Of a DNA stretch of 53,822 nt, positions 41,960-50,854 are shown piece by piece. The first letter of the stretch is position 1. Each line of letters begins with the position of its first letter. The translations under genes were made by a program, and so were the position numbers. This DNA is from an uncultured Collinsella sp. (GTDB lineage Bacteria > Actinomycetota > Coriobacteriia > Coriobacteriales > Coriobacteriaceae), in NCBI GenBank assembly GCA_902494195.1, contig CABUSH010000014.1, positions 1 to 53,822 on the forward strand. The letters are read 5' to 3'. The notes under the pieces were generated by a model. It made no database searches. It saw nothing but the letters and a program-made list of their open reading frames with translations, and was not told where the DNA came from.

Positions 41960-43411
41960 ATGGCGGACAAGAACGCAGAAGTTGCAGTCGAGGATAACGG
42001 CGGCATGAAGAAAACGCTTTCGCTCTGGAACTTCTTCACCATCGGCTTCGGTGCCATCATCGGTACCGGTTGGGTTCTGCAGGTCGGCGACTGGATGGTC
42101 GTGGGCGGCGGTCCCGTTCCCGCTATGATCGCATTCCTCTTGGGTGCAATCTTCCTCGTGCCCGTCGGAGCTGTTTTCGGTGAGCTCACGGCTGCTATCC
42201 CCATCTCGGGCGGCATTGTCGAGTATGTCGATCGTAGCTTTGGCCGTACGCTGAGCTACATCACCGGATGGCTTTTGGCCCTGGGCAACGGCATCCTGTG
42301 CCCGTGGGAGGCCATCGCCATTTCGACCCTCGTGTCTGAAATGTTCGGCAGCCTGCCCGGCCTTGAGTGGCTGCGCGCCGTCAAGCTCTACACCATCCTG
42401 GGGGCCGACGTTTACCTGTTCCCGACGCTGATCGCGCTCGGCTTTGCAGTCTACGTCATCTTCCTCAATTTCCGCGGTGCCAGCTCGGCTGCCAAGCTCC
42501 AGGCCTTCCTGACCAAGGCCCTGCTCTGCGGCATGCTGCTCGCCATGGGCGTCTCGCTGTTCACCGGCTCGCCGGACAATGCCATGCCCGTGTTCTCCCA
42601 GGTCACCGGCGCTGGCGGCGGCAAGGCCGCTACCGAGAGCACCAGCCTGTTTGCCGGCATCGTGTCGGTCCTGGTTCTGACCCCGTTCTTCTACGCTGGC
42701 TTCGACACCATTCCTCAGCAGGCTGAGGAAGCAGCCGAGGGCCTCAACTGGAACAAGTTCGGCAAGATCATCTCCCTGGCTCTGCTGGCCGCTGGCGGCT
42801 TCTACATGGTCTGCATCTACTCGTTCGGCACCATCCTCGACTGGCATGAGTTCGTTAAGAGCCCGGTTCCCGCGCTCGCCTGCCTCAAGGGCATCAACAT
42901 GCTTCTGTACCTGGCCATGCTCGTCATCGCCACGCTTGGACCCATGGGCCCGATGAACTCCTTCTACGGCGCCACGAGCCGCATCATGCTCGCCATGGGC
43001 CGCAAGGGCCAGTTGCCCGAGCAGTTCGCCGAGGTCGACCCCAAGTCTGGCGCTCCCAAGCTCGCCTGCGTCGTTCTGGGCGTCATCACCGTCGTCGGTC
43101 CGTTCCTGGGCAAGAACATGCTCATCCCTCTGACCAACGTGTCGGCTCTCGCCTTCATCTTCTCCTGCGGCATGGTCGCCCTCGCTTGCCTGCGCATGCG
43201 CTTCACCGAGCCCGACCTACCTCGTCCCTACGAGGTGCCCGGTGGCAAGTTTGGCATCTCCCTCGCTATCGCTGCCTGCGCCATCATCATCGGCCTGCTT
43301 GTGATTCCGTTCTCTCCCGCCTCCCTCAACATGGTGGAGTGGAGCATCGTGATCGGCTGGTTGGCTATTGGCCTGGCCCTCATGGCTTTCACCAATTCCC
43401 GCAAAAAGTAA
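41960..43411 (+). CDS. APC-superfamily amino acid/amine permease
   Basis: 483 residues with about 12 membrane helices. The first helix region NFFTIGFGAIIGTGWVLQVGDW carries the GxG substrate-binding break typical of APC transporters. FYAGFDTIPQQAEEA is the helix 6 region, and the loop SRIMLAMGRKGQLPEQFAEVDPKSGAPK is diagnostic of the family. Substrate cannot be read from sequence. GGAGGGG precedes ATG 41960. It is followed by an amidohydrolase after 131 bases, suggesting uptake plus hydrolysis of one compound. Confidence 0.9.
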   Translation: MADKNAEVAVEDNGGMKKTLSLWNFFTIGFGAIIGTGWVLQVGDWMVVGGGPVPAMIAFLLGAIFLVPVGAVFGELTAAIPISGGIVEYVDRSFGRTLSYITGWLLALGNGILCPWEAIAISTLVSEMFGSLPGLEWLRAVKLYTILGADVYLFPTLIALGFAVYVIFLNFRGASSAAKLQAFLTKALLCGMLLAMGVSLFTGSPDNAMPVFSQVTGAGGGKAATESTSLFAGIVSVLVLTPFFYAGFDTIPQQAEEAAEGLNWNKFGKIISLALLAAGGFYMVCIYSFGTILDWHEFVKSPVPALACLKGINMLLYLAMLVIATLGPMGPMNSFYGATSRIMLAMGRKGQLPEQFAEVDPKSGAPKLACVVLGVITVVGPFLGKNMLIPLTNVSALAFIFSCGMVALACLRMRFTEPDLPRPYEVPGGKFGISLAIAACAIIIGLLVIPFSPASLNMVEWSIVIGWLAIGLALMAFTNSRKK

Positions 43412-43431
43412 CGCCGAGCCGGGGCGGATCA

Positions 43432-43460
43432 GGTGCGCGGGCCCCTCTCTTCCGCGCACC
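43432..43460 (+). other. Hairpin between permease and amidohydrolase
   Basis: GGTGCGCGG (43432-43440) and CCGCGCACC (43452-43460) pair perfectly with an 11-nt loop, and partly complementary GCCGGGG/CCCGGC flanks extend it. There is no T-run, so it more likely shapes relative expression of the two genes. Confidence 0.45.
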
Positions 43461-43542
43461 GAACCCGGCGCCACTTGGGTAGCTTTGTGAGGCCTTAACC
43501 CAACACGGCCTCGCCCACTATATGGATCCATAAGGAGGAACC

Positions 43543-44820
43543 ATGTCCACTAAGTATGCAATCGTTGGCGGCAAGCTCATCGACGGTACCGGTGCCGAGC
43601 CGGTCGAGAACTCCCTCGTTCTCGTCGACGACAACGGCAAGATCGAGTACGCCGGTGCTATGCAGGACCTTCCCGAGGGCGTTGAGGTTATCGACGCCGC
43701 CGGCAAGACCGTCCTTCCCGGCCTGATCGACACCCACCTGCACTTCTCGGGCAACCTGACCGACGATGATACCGATTGGGTCATGCAGCCGCTCCTCGAG
43801 AAGCAGGCCGTCGCCGTGAAGCAGGCCTACGACTGCCTCACCCACGGCCTCACCACCGTCTGCGAGATCGGCCGCTTTGGTATCCAGATCCGTGACTGCA
43901 TCGACAAGGGCGTCTTCAAGGGCCCGCGCGTTCTGGCCACCGGCCTTGGCTTCTGCCGCGTTGCCGGCCACGGCGACTCCCACCACTGCAGCCAGGAGCT
44001 CAACAAGGAATCGCACCCCTGGGGCGATCAGGTCGACGGTCCTTGGGATCTGCGCAAGGCCGTCCGTCGTCGCCTGCGCGAGAACCCCGATGCCATCAAG
44101 ATCTGGGCTACCGGTGGCGGCATCTGGCGCTGGGACTCCGGCCGCGACCAGCACTACTGCTCCGAGGAGATTCAGGCCGTGGTCGAAGAGGCCAAGATGG
44201 TCGGCATCCCCGTGTGGAGCCACTGCTACAACAACCACGCCGCTGCCTACGATTCCGTTCGCTTTGGCTGCGAGCAGCTGATTCACGGCTTCGATATCGA
44301 TGAGCGTACCATGGACCTCATGGCCGAGCAGGGCACCTTCTTCACCCCGACGATCGCCTTCCTGCCCACCTGGTACGCCACCTATCCGCCCGTCTACGTC
44401 CCCGAGCTGCACGACAAGTACGAGGGCACCCTGGTCGAGAAGGAGCTGCAGCGCAACTACGACTGCCTGCGCGAGGCCAAGAAGCGCGGCGTCGTCATGA
44501 CGATCGGCTCCGACTCCTTCTCCTTCGTCACCCCGTACGGCACCTGCTCCATCGAGGAGATGTACGAGTTCGTCGACAAGATCGGCTTCACCCCGGTCGA
44601 GACCATCACCTGTGCCACCCTCAACGGTGCCAAGATGTGCCACATCGAGGACGAGACCGGTTCCATCGAGGCCGGCAAGTGCGCCGACCTGCTGGTCGTC
44701 AACGGTGACGTCGCCGCCGACATCCACGTGCTCAACACCGACAACATGGACGTCATCATGAAGGACGGCTGGATTGTCGAGGGCGGCACCTTCGGCGAGG
44801 CAAACAAGTACAGCGCCTAA
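43543..44820 (+). CDS. Amidohydrolase-family metal-dependent hydrolase
   Basis: 425 residues. The beta-sandwich N-terminus leads to LPGLIDTHLHFSGN (HxH metal ligands). Later ligands are AIKIWATGGG (possible carbamylated Lys), PVWSHCYNNH (His), LIHGFDIDE (His) and GSDSFSF (Asp). The C-terminus SIEAGKCADLLVVNGD is typical of imidazolonepropionase/prolidase-like members. It hydrolyses an amide or cyclic amide; the exact substrate is unknown. AAGGAGG precedes ATG 43543. The adjacent permease and nearby carbamate kinase hint at a nitrogen-rich substrate. Confidence 0.88.
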   Translation: MSTKYAIVGGKLIDGTGAEPVENSLVLVDDNGKIEYAGAMQDLPEGVEVIDAAGKTVLPGLIDTHLHFSGNLTDDDTDWVMQPLLEKQAVAVKQAYDCLTHGLTTVCEIGRFGIQIRDCIDKGVFKGPRVLATGLGFCRVAGHGDSHHCSQELNKESHPWGDQVDGPWDLRKAVRRRLRENPDAIKIWATGGGIWRWDSGRDQHYCSEEIQAVVEEAKMVGIPVWSHCYNNHAAAYDSVRFGCEQLIHGFDIDERTMDLMAEQGTFFTPTIAFLPTWYATYPPVYVPELHDKYEGTLVEKELQRNYDCLREAKKRGVVMTIGSDSFSFVTPYGTCSIEEMYEFVDKIGFTPVETITCATLNGAKMCHIEDETGSIEAGKCADLLVVNGDVAADIHVLNTDNMDVIMKDGWIVEGGTFGEANKYSA

Positions 44821-44861
44821 GCTACCGTTCATCGATGGCTTGATGTAAAACACAGTATTTG

Positions 44862-44876
44862 ATTGCATAATGCAAT
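44862..44876. promoter_or_regulatory. ATTGCATAATGCAAT palindrome over the -10 of the first LytS gene
   Basis: A perfect 15-bp palindrome centred on one base. It contains CATAAT (44866-44871), a likely -10, with TTGATG 20 bp upstream. A regulator bound here would block the promoter of the lytS/lytT-type operon. Confidence 0.5.
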
Positions 44877-44878
44877 GG

Positions 44879-44905
44879 AGAGGGTCGCTTGCGGCCCTCT
44901 TTATT
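44879..44905 (+). terminator. Terminator-like hairpin in the LytS leader
   Basis: AGAGGG (44879-44884) and CCCTCT (44895-44900) with inner pairing, followed by TTATTG. It may end the amidohydrolase transcript, but it also sits at the very 5' end of the transcript predicted from 44866. Confidence 0.6.
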
Positions 44906-44938
44906 GCTATGGGGTGCGTCGGTAAGAAGGAGATGACG

Positions 44939-46324
44939 GTGGATCTCAATAGGCTGATTCTGGGCAAGAGCTACAACTCTACCAAGGTCTTTCGTACCGC
45001 TCAGCATGTGGTTCAAGCCATTTTGCTCGGTATTGTCGTTCCGCTGCTTATCCTGCTGCTCATCTGGGATCTAACCGATAATCCCAATCCCGTTCCGGCC
45101 GTTGTCGTCATTGCCGGCTTGGTCATGCTGTGCTTCTTCTTCTCGTACGTCTTTGTCGTTCCCGACGACCTCACATCGAGCGCAACCGACCGCACGCTCG
45201 CCATCGCTTCAAAAATATTCGCCTACACGTCGCGCGGCCTTACGCCCGAAGCTGCCCTGGGCGCCTCTAAGATCATCCTGTCCGAAACTATCGCCTCTGC
45301 CATCTGCTTTACCGACGGCAAGCAGGTGTTGGCAAGCTGGGGCGAGGACTCGGCAAAATGCCCCGCGGGCACCCCGGTGGTGCTGCGGACTACGCTCAAC
45401 GTGATCAACAGCGGTGAGCAAAGCGTGTTCTCGCGCGATGCCTCGACCGAGACAGGTGGCTACTTTCCGCGCCTGCGCGCCGGTATTGTCGCACCGCTTA
45501 CCGTGCGCGGGCATTGCGTGGGCACGCTCGAGCTGTATTATCCCCGTCTGAGCAGCATCGATATGCGCCAGACGGCGCTTGCCTCGGGCTTTGCCGACCT
45601 CATTTCCACGCAGCTTGCGAGCTTTGAGCTCGAGCGCCAGGACGAGCTTACGGCCCGCGTGGAGCTGCGCGCCTTGCAATCGCAGGTCGATCCTCATTTT
45701 CTGTTTAACACCATCAGCACCATCGTGTCGCTCGTTCGAACCGAGCCCGACAAGGCTCGATCGCTGCTGATCGACTTCTCCAATTACTATCGTCAGACGC
45801 TTTCTGATTCCGATACGCTCACCACGCTCGAGCACGAGGTGGAACAGGGTACTCGTTATATCAATCTTATGCAGGCCCGGTATGGCGACGGCCGTTTGCG
45901 CGTCTCGGTCGATATCGACTTTGAGGTGCGCGATTGCATGGTGCCGCCGTTTATCTTGCAGCCGTTGCTCGAAAACTGCATCAAACACGCGCAGCGCGAG
46001 ACCGAGCCGCTTTCTATTCGTGTTAGGGCTTTCGAGACCGATGACGGTTTGGAGATCATCGTCGAGGACGATGGCATCGGTATGAGCGAAGAGGTCTGCG
46101 CGCATCTGTTTGAGCAGCATCGCCTGGAGGAGCCCGAGAGCATTACCGCCGACGGCTCCATCAAACGAGGCTGCGGCTTGGCGCTCTTCAACGTGCTTCA
46201 GCGCATCCATTTCTTTTACGGAGAAGATTCTGGCATGCGCGTGAAGTCCCAGGAGGGCGTTGGCACGCAGGTCATCGTCGAGCTGAACGGCGAGCCGCAT
46301 GAGCCGGCGCCGTTGACGGCGTAG
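44939..46324 (+). CDS. LytS-type sensor histidine kinase (first copy)
   Basis: 461 residues. Two membrane helices (VQAILLGIVVPLLILLLIW and VVVIAGLVMLCFFFSYVFVV) lie near 25-80. A GAF-like domain follows (ASKIILSETIASAICF to about 235), then the His_kinase box ALQSQVDPHFLFNTI with phospho-His, and the HATPase motifs FILQPLLENCIKHA and VEDDGIGM. GTG 44939 is chosen because AAGGAG ends six bases before it; ATG 44933 directly abuts that site. The response regulator follows after 38 bases. The signal is unknown. Confidence 0.9.
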   Translation: MDLNRLILGKSYNSTKVFRTAQHVVQAILLGIVVPLLILLLIWDLTDNPNPVPAVVVIAGLVMLCFFFSYVFVVPDDLTSSATDRTLAIASKIFAYTSRGLTPEAALGASKIILSETIASAICFTDGKQVLASWGEDSAKCPAGTPVVLRTTLNVINSGEQSVFSRDASTETGGYFPRLRAGIVAPLTVRGHCVGTLELYYPRLSSIDMRQTALASGFADLISTQLASFELERQDELTARVELRALQSQVDPHFLFNTISTIVSLVRTEPDKARSLLIDFSNYYRQTLSDSDTLTTLEHEVEQGTRYINLMQARYGDGRLRVSVDIDFEVRDCMVPPFILQPLLENCIKHAQRETEPLSIRVRAFETDDGLEIIVEDDGIGMSEEVCAHLFEQHRLEEPESITADGSIKRGCGLALFNVLQRIHFFYGEDSGMRVKSQEGVGTQVIVELNGEPHEPAPLTA

Positions 46325-46362
46325 CACGCGGTTGGATTGAGAGAAAAAGAGGGGAAGCACAT

Positions 46363-47097
46363 ATGTCCGAAGGCTGGAACATCTTGGTGGTTGATGACGA
46401 GCCTCCCATTAGGGCTGAGCTACGCTATCTGTTGGAAAAGGATGCGCGTGTGGGTCAGATTGCCGAGGCGGGCAATGTCACCGAAGCCGTGGAGTCGATT
46501 CTGTCGAACAAGCCCGACGTGCTGTTTTTAGACATTACCATGCCCGGTCGCTCGGGAATTGAGCTTGCCGAGACGCTGCAGAACCTAAAGACGCCGCCGG
46601 TGGTTGTGTTTGTGACAGCGTTTGCCGAATTTGCCGCCGATGCGTATAACCTCGATGCGGTCGACTATGTCGTCAAGCCGGTCGAGGACGCACGCCTGTC
46701 AAAGGCACTCGACAAGATCGAGGCAGCCTTGGGTGCCCGTCGTGTTATCCATGCTCCGCGCCAACCTTTGCGTCTGACGGTGGACCGCGGGGGCAAAAAG
46801 GTGTTCATTCCCGCCGCAGACGTCTGCTACTTTGAGGCGCGCGCCGATTTTTGCAACGCCATCTGCGCCGAGGGAACGTACCTGATCAATGAGTCGATCT
46901 CTTCGCTCGAGCGTCGCTTGGACTCCGAGGGCTTTATTCGCGTTCATCGCAGCTACCTGGTCAATTTGGAAGACGTGCACAATGTTGAGATTGGCTCCAC
47001 GGGGTTGATGGAGCTCAGGCTCGACCGCGTGAACTCGACGGTACCGGTGTCCCGTCGTCGTGCCGCCGAGGTCAAGTCGCACCTGGGGCTTGCGTAG
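46363..47097 (+). CDS. LytTR-family response regulator (first copy)
   Basis: 244 residues. The receiver domain has ILVVDDEPPIRAEL, phospho-Asp in VLFLDITMPG, and TAFAEFAADAYNLDAVDYVVKP. The LytTR DNA-binding domain from about 140 has KVFIPAADVCYFEARAD, then GFIRVHRSYLVNL and VPVSRRR. It partners the kinase just upstream. Confidence 0.93.
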   Translation: MSEGWNILVVDDEPPIRAELRYLLEKDARVGQIAEAGNVTEAVESILSNKPDVLFLDITMPGRSGIELAETLQNLKTPPVVVFVTAFAEFAADAYNLDAVDYVVKPVEDARLSKALDKIEAALGARRVIHAPRQPLRLTVDRGGKKVFIPAADVCYFEARADFCNAICAEGTYLINESISSLERRLDSEGFIRVHRSYLVNLEDVHNVEIGSTGLMELRLDRVNSTVPVSRRRAAEVKSHLGLA

Positions 47098-47130
47098 ACG
47101 GTCTGCATGCCGTCGTTTACCATCGCAGGT

Positions 47131-47157
47131 TTGGCATGGGCGCGCGGTGGGCATAAT
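47131..47157 (+). promoter_or_regulatory. Candidate promoter of the phospholipase C-like gene
   Basis: TTGGCA (47131-47136) and CATAAT (47152-47157), 15-bp spacer, with GGG before the -10. Confidence 0.35.
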
Positions 47158-47189
47158 GGGTGGCATCGAATGAAATCGAAAGGATCATT

Positions 47190-48134
47190 ATGCCCGCGCT
47201 TATCACCCATCATCTGTTTGGCGAGGAAAGCATCGACCGTCTTCCGCAGGGCGTCATCACGTCCGATGAAGAGCGCATTGCCTTTATCTTGGGCAACCAA
47301 GGCCCCGACCCGTTCTTCTTTCACATTCTGACACCGCGTGTTTCCGACTGCACGCTGCTGGCGCAGGTCATGCATCGGTCGCGCATGTCTCGCCAGTTCG
47401 CGTGCCTGCGCGACGGCGTGTCGCATCTGCTGCCGCGCGACGCCAGCTTGGGTCGTGCCTTTGCGCTGGGCCTGCTGTCTCATTACGTGCTCGACCGCAA
47501 CGCCCACCCCTTTGTCTATGAGCAGCAGTTTGGCATCGTGGAGTCCGATTCAGAGCTTGAGGATTCGAGCAGTCAGGTCCATGCTGTGATCGAGAGCGAC
47601 CTGGATGTACTGATGCTGCAGCTTAAACGCGATGGCGCTACGGTCGACGATTACCCGCCGGCGGGCGAGATCGTCACCACCGATCGCATCAATCGCGTGG
47701 CCGGCGTGCTGATGAGCTATGTTGCCGGACGCGTGTACGGCATTGACATTCCGGCGGGGGAGTACGGTGCTGCCGTTGCCAATATGCAGCGACTTTACCG
47801 CGCGATTGAGCCGGCCGGCTCCGCAAAGACGCGCGCGATCTCGCTGGTTGAGGGCTTGGTGCACGATTACTCGCTGCTCGACGGCCTTGCTCATCGCGTG
47901 ACGACGGAGTTGCCCGAGCGCACCGGTAACCTGGGCCATCTGACATGGAAGAATCCCTTTACCGACGAGGCCTCGAACGAGAGTTTCCCCGAGGTCTTTG
48001 ATCGCGCGCTGGGCGATTACGAGTGCACGGTCGCACGTTTTATCGAGACCGGTGACATGGATGCCGTGACCAGTCACGTCAACTACAGCGGTCGCGTGCT
48101 CAATGCCGATGAGGAGTTCGACCGCGAGGAATAG
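47190..48134 (+). CDS. Zinc-dependent phospholipase C family protein
   Basis: 314 residues. The N-terminus LITHHLFGEESIDRL and the HYVLDRNAHPFVYE segment carry the His/Asp metal-ligand pattern of the zinc-dependent PLC family. ILGNQGPDPFFF is also typical. No signal peptide is visible, so an intracellular hydrolase or metal-binding protein is more likely than a secreted toxin. GAAAGGA precedes ATG 47190. Confidence 0.8.
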   Translation: MPALITHHLFGEESIDRLPQGVITSDEERIAFILGNQGPDPFFFHILTPRVSDCTLLAQVMHRSRMSRQFACLRDGVSHLLPRDASLGRAFALGLLSHYVLDRNAHPFVYEQQFGIVESDSELEDSSSQVHAVIESDLDVLMLQLKRDGATVDDYPPAGEIVTTDRINRVAGVLMSYVAGRVYGIDIPAGEYGAAVANMQRLYRAIEPAGSAKTRAISLVEGLVHDYSLLDGLAHRVTTELPERTGNLGHLTWKNPFTDEASNESFPEVFDRALGDYECTVARFIETGDMDAVTSHVNYSGRVLNADEEFDREE

Positions 48135-48184
48135 GGCCCGTGCGTGCCCCTTTGCCGAATCCTTACCGGCGGTTCTGGACAATT

Positions 48185-48194
48185 GGGGTACGAT
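48185..48194 (+). promoter_or_regulatory. Candidate -10 of the MFS transporter gene
   Basis: GGGGTACGAT with TACGAT at 48189-48194, giving a leader of about 35 nt. The -35 is unclear. Confidence 0.35.
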
Positions 48195-48235
48195 GAACTA
48201 ACTGCATATCGGGCGAATACGAAGGGTCCCTGTCC

Positions 48236-49495
48236 ATGAAATACACCAAGCTCGAGCGTAACTGGGTTATGTATGATGTGGGCAATTCGGCCCTCGTGCT
48301 GCTCAATACCTCGGTGGTGCCCATTTACTTTAACGCCATCAATACCGGCGCTTCCTCGGCCGACCTGGTGGTCGCCTGGGGCAATGCACAGACGATCGCC
48401 TCGCTGGTCATCGCCATGCTCATGCCCATTCTGGGCGCACTTGCCGACTACGCTGGCAACAAAATCAAGTTCTTCTTGGGCTTTTTCCTCACGGGCCTGG
48501 TTCTTTGCCTGGCGCAGGCTATCCCAATGTCCGCCATGGCATTTTTGACCGTGTACGTGCTGTGCACCATCGGCCTTAACTCTTCTATGACGTTCTACGA
48601 CGCCATGCTGCCCGACGTTACCACCGACGAGCGCATGGACGCCGTGTCCAGCTCGGGTTATGCCTGGGGCTACATCGGTTCCACCGTGCCGTTCGTCATC
48701 TGCCTGGCGCTCATCATGGGTGGCCCCGCTCTTGGCGTCCCCACCATGCTGGCAACGCGTCTGTCTTTTATCATCACTGGTGCCTGGTGGCTCATCTTTA
48801 CCCTGCCGCTCATTCACACCTATAAGCAAAAGTATGGTCGCGAGCGCGGTCCCGAGGACACCATCGGCCACATCGTTGGCGGTGTGTTCTCCGAGGTCGG
48901 ACACACCATGCGCGAGATCGCCCACAACAAGACCGTGCTGGTCTACATGATTGCGTTCTTCTTCTATATCGATGGCGTCCACACGGTCATTTCCATGGCT
49001 ACCAGCTACGGCTCGGCTTTGGGCATCGATTCGACCCAGCTGGTACTGGCGCTGCTCGTCACGCAGTTCGTGGCCTTTCCGTCCGCCATCATCTACGGCA
49101 AGCTCGCCGGCCGCGTGGGCACGCTCAACATGATCTTGGTGGCAGTCGCCGCCTATATGGGCATTGTGCTGTTCGCCGCGTTCTTCCTAAAGACCGCCTT
49201 TGAGTTTTGGGTGCTTGCCATTATGGTCGGCCTGTTCCAGGGCGGCGTGCAGGCGCTCAGCCGTAGCTACTTTGGCCGCATTATCCCCAAGGAAAAATCC
49301 AACGAGTACTACGGCTTCTTTGACATCTTCGGTCGCTATGCAAGCGTCATGGGCACTTTCCTAGTGTCGGTCGTCACCTCGCTGACCGGCAACCCGTCGC
49401 TGGGCGTCCTTTCCATTGGCGTGCTGCTGATCGTTGGCTTTATGCTGCTGGTCCGCCTGTCCCGCATGACTCGGGCGGCAGAGCATGCCGCATAG
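48236..49495 (+). CDS. MFS transporter, UMF1/Atg22-like
   Basis: 419 residues and about 12 helices. The N-terminal LERNWVMYDVGNSALVLLNTSVVPIYF is characteristic of the UMF1-like family, as are MTFYDAMLPDVTTDERMDAVSSSGYAWGY and the helix 10 region GGVQALSRSYFGRIIPKEKSNEYYGFFDIFGR. Substrates of the bacterial members are unknown. AAGGGTCCC is a weak ribosome site before ATG 48236. Confidence 0.88.
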   Translation: MKYTKLERNWVMYDVGNSALVLLNTSVVPIYFNAINTGASSADLVVAWGNAQTIASLVIAMLMPILGALADYAGNKIKFFLGFFLTGLVLCLAQAIPMSAMAFLTVYVLCTIGLNSSMTFYDAMLPDVTTDERMDAVSSSGYAWGYIGSTVPFVICLALIMGGPALGVPTMLATRLSFIITGAWWLIFTLPLIHTYKQKYGRERGPEDTIGHIVGGVFSEVGHTMREIAHNKTVLVYMIAFFFYIDGVHTVISMATSYGSALGIDSTQLVLALLVTQFVAFPSAIIYGKLAGRVGTLNMILVAVAAYMGIVLFAAFFLKTAFEFWVLAIMVGLFQGGVQALSRSYFGRIIPKEKSNEYYGFFDIFGRYASVMGTFLVSVVTSLTGNPSLGVLSIGVLLIVGFMLLVRLSRMTRAAEHAA

Positions 49496-49584
49496 GAGCG
49501 AGCGGCTATTGTGCCTGTCCACGGTACTCTTTTGGGGTTATCCGCAATAAACATTGCGACTTGCGAGCAATGATTTGCCCAAGT

Positions 49585-49593
49585 GGGTATGAT
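49585..49593 (+). promoter_or_regulatory. Candidate -10 of the glycosyltransferase-LytS operon
   Basis: GGGTATGAT with TATGAT at 49588-49593; a G-run precedes it. The leader then enters the hairpin at 49610. Confidence 0.35.
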
Positions 49594-49609
49594 GGAATCA
49601 GCTAGGTCG

Positions 49610-49646
49610 CGGGGCGTCGCCTGTGTTTGGCGGCGTCCCGTTTTTG
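49610..49646 (+). terminator. Terminator-like hairpin in the glycosyltransferase leader
   Basis: CGGGGCGTCGCC (49610-49621) pairs with GGCGGCGTCCCG (49629-49640) through two G-U pairs, followed by TTTTTGTGTT and soon by the GGGAGGG ribosome site. Confidence 0.7.
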
Positions 49647-49666
49647 TGTTGCAGGGAGGGCAAGGC

Positions 49667-50854
49667 ATGAACGCCACAGTCGTGATTCCAACGTATTGGG
49701 CGGGCGATGACGCTTGCGCAAACGCCCCTGGCACCTATGACCATTCGACGCGACTCAACGCCGACAATCCCGAACTCGACCGCTGCCTGGCCTCGCTTGA
49801 GCAGGTACGTGACATCCCGCGCATCATCCTTTTGGTGGTCTGTCCCGTTTCTGCCACAGCCGATGTGTCGCTGCGCGTGCGCGAGATTGTCGACGCGCAT
49901 CCCACGCTCAAGGTCACCGTTGTCACCAACACCCAGGCCTCGCGCATTGCAGACCGGGTTGCTCAGATCGCGCCCAAGGGTTCGGGCGAGTGCGTGAGCC
50001 TGCGAGGCTACGGTGCCATCCGCAACATGGGGCTAGCCTGTGCCGCTGTGCTGGGGCATGACGCGGTTATCTTTTTGGATGACGATGAGACTGTCATCGA
50101 CGCCGACTTTATGAAGCGCGCGACCTATGCGTTGGGGCAGCAGACGCGTCAGGGCTTGCCGATCTTGGTCAAGAGCGGCTATTTCTACGATCGCGACGGC
50201 TCGCCGCTGGCTCCCACGGACAAGGCGGGCATCTGCCATCGTTGGTGGACCAAGCGCATCGAGTTCAACCGTTGGATGAAAAAGGCGCTCTCGGGCACCC
50301 GCATCTCGCGCTCCAACTACGTGTGCGGCGGCCTGATGGCCCTGCACGCCCGCGCCTTTACGCGTGTGGCCTTTGACCCGTTTATCACCCGCGGCGAGGA
50401 CTTGGATTACCTCTTTAACATGCGCATGTTTGGCTACGACGTGTGGTTCGATAACGAGTGGACCGTGCGCCATCTGCCTCCGGAGTCCGAAAAGCGCTCA
50501 CCGCGCTTTATGCAGGATGTATACCGTTGGTACTACGAACGGGCCAAGTTGACATTCGCCGCGCATCAAAAGGAGCTCATTCCCGTTACGGCGGCATCAC
50601 TCATGCCCTACCCGGGCCCGTGGATTTCGCGCGAGCTCGACGACCGCGTGCGCAAGACCGCTATGGTCCGCAGCGTGTTTACCCGCGAGCATGAGGGCTA
50701 CCTGCGCATCTGGCGCCACGGTATTGACGAGGCCAAGACCTACGCGCGCCAAAACGCCGCAAGCTACCTGCGTTTCCAGAGCTTTTGGCCCAAGATCATG
50801 GACGGGCTTTGGCGTGACGCACAACTGATCAGTATCCTGGAGGGGGCCGAATGA
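49667..50854 (+). CDS. GT-A fold glycosyltransferase
   Basis: 395 residues. It starts NATVVIPTYWAGD, shows the nucleotide-sugar metal motif VIFLDDDETVID near 140, and ends with a region including NYVCGGLMALHARAF, ITRGEDLDYLFNMRMFGYDVW and VRHLPPESEKRSP. This is a family-2-like glycosyltransferase. No membrane helix is evident. Acceptor unknown. GGGAGGG precedes ATG 49667. Its stop overlaps the next histidine kinase start by four bases, so the enzyme and the sensor are coupled. Confidence 0.85.
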   Translation: MNATVVIPTYWAGDDACANAPGTYDHSTRLNADNPELDRCLASLEQVRDIPRIILLVVCPVSATADVSLRVREIVDAHPTLKVTVVTNTQASRIADRVAQIAPKGSGECVSLRGYGAIRNMGLACAAVLGHDAVIFLDDDETVIDADFMKRATYALGQQTRQGLPILVKSGYFYDRDGSPLAPTDKAGICHRWWTKRIEFNRWMKKALSGTRISRSNYVCGGLMALHARAFTRVAFDPFITRGEDLDYLFNMRMFGYDVWFDNEWTVRHLPPESEKRSPRFMQDVYRWYYERAKLTFAAHQKELIPVTAASLMPYPGPWISRELDDRVRKTAMVRSVFTREHEGYLRIWRHGIDEAKTYARQNAASYLRFQSFWPKIMDGLWRDAQLISILEGAE

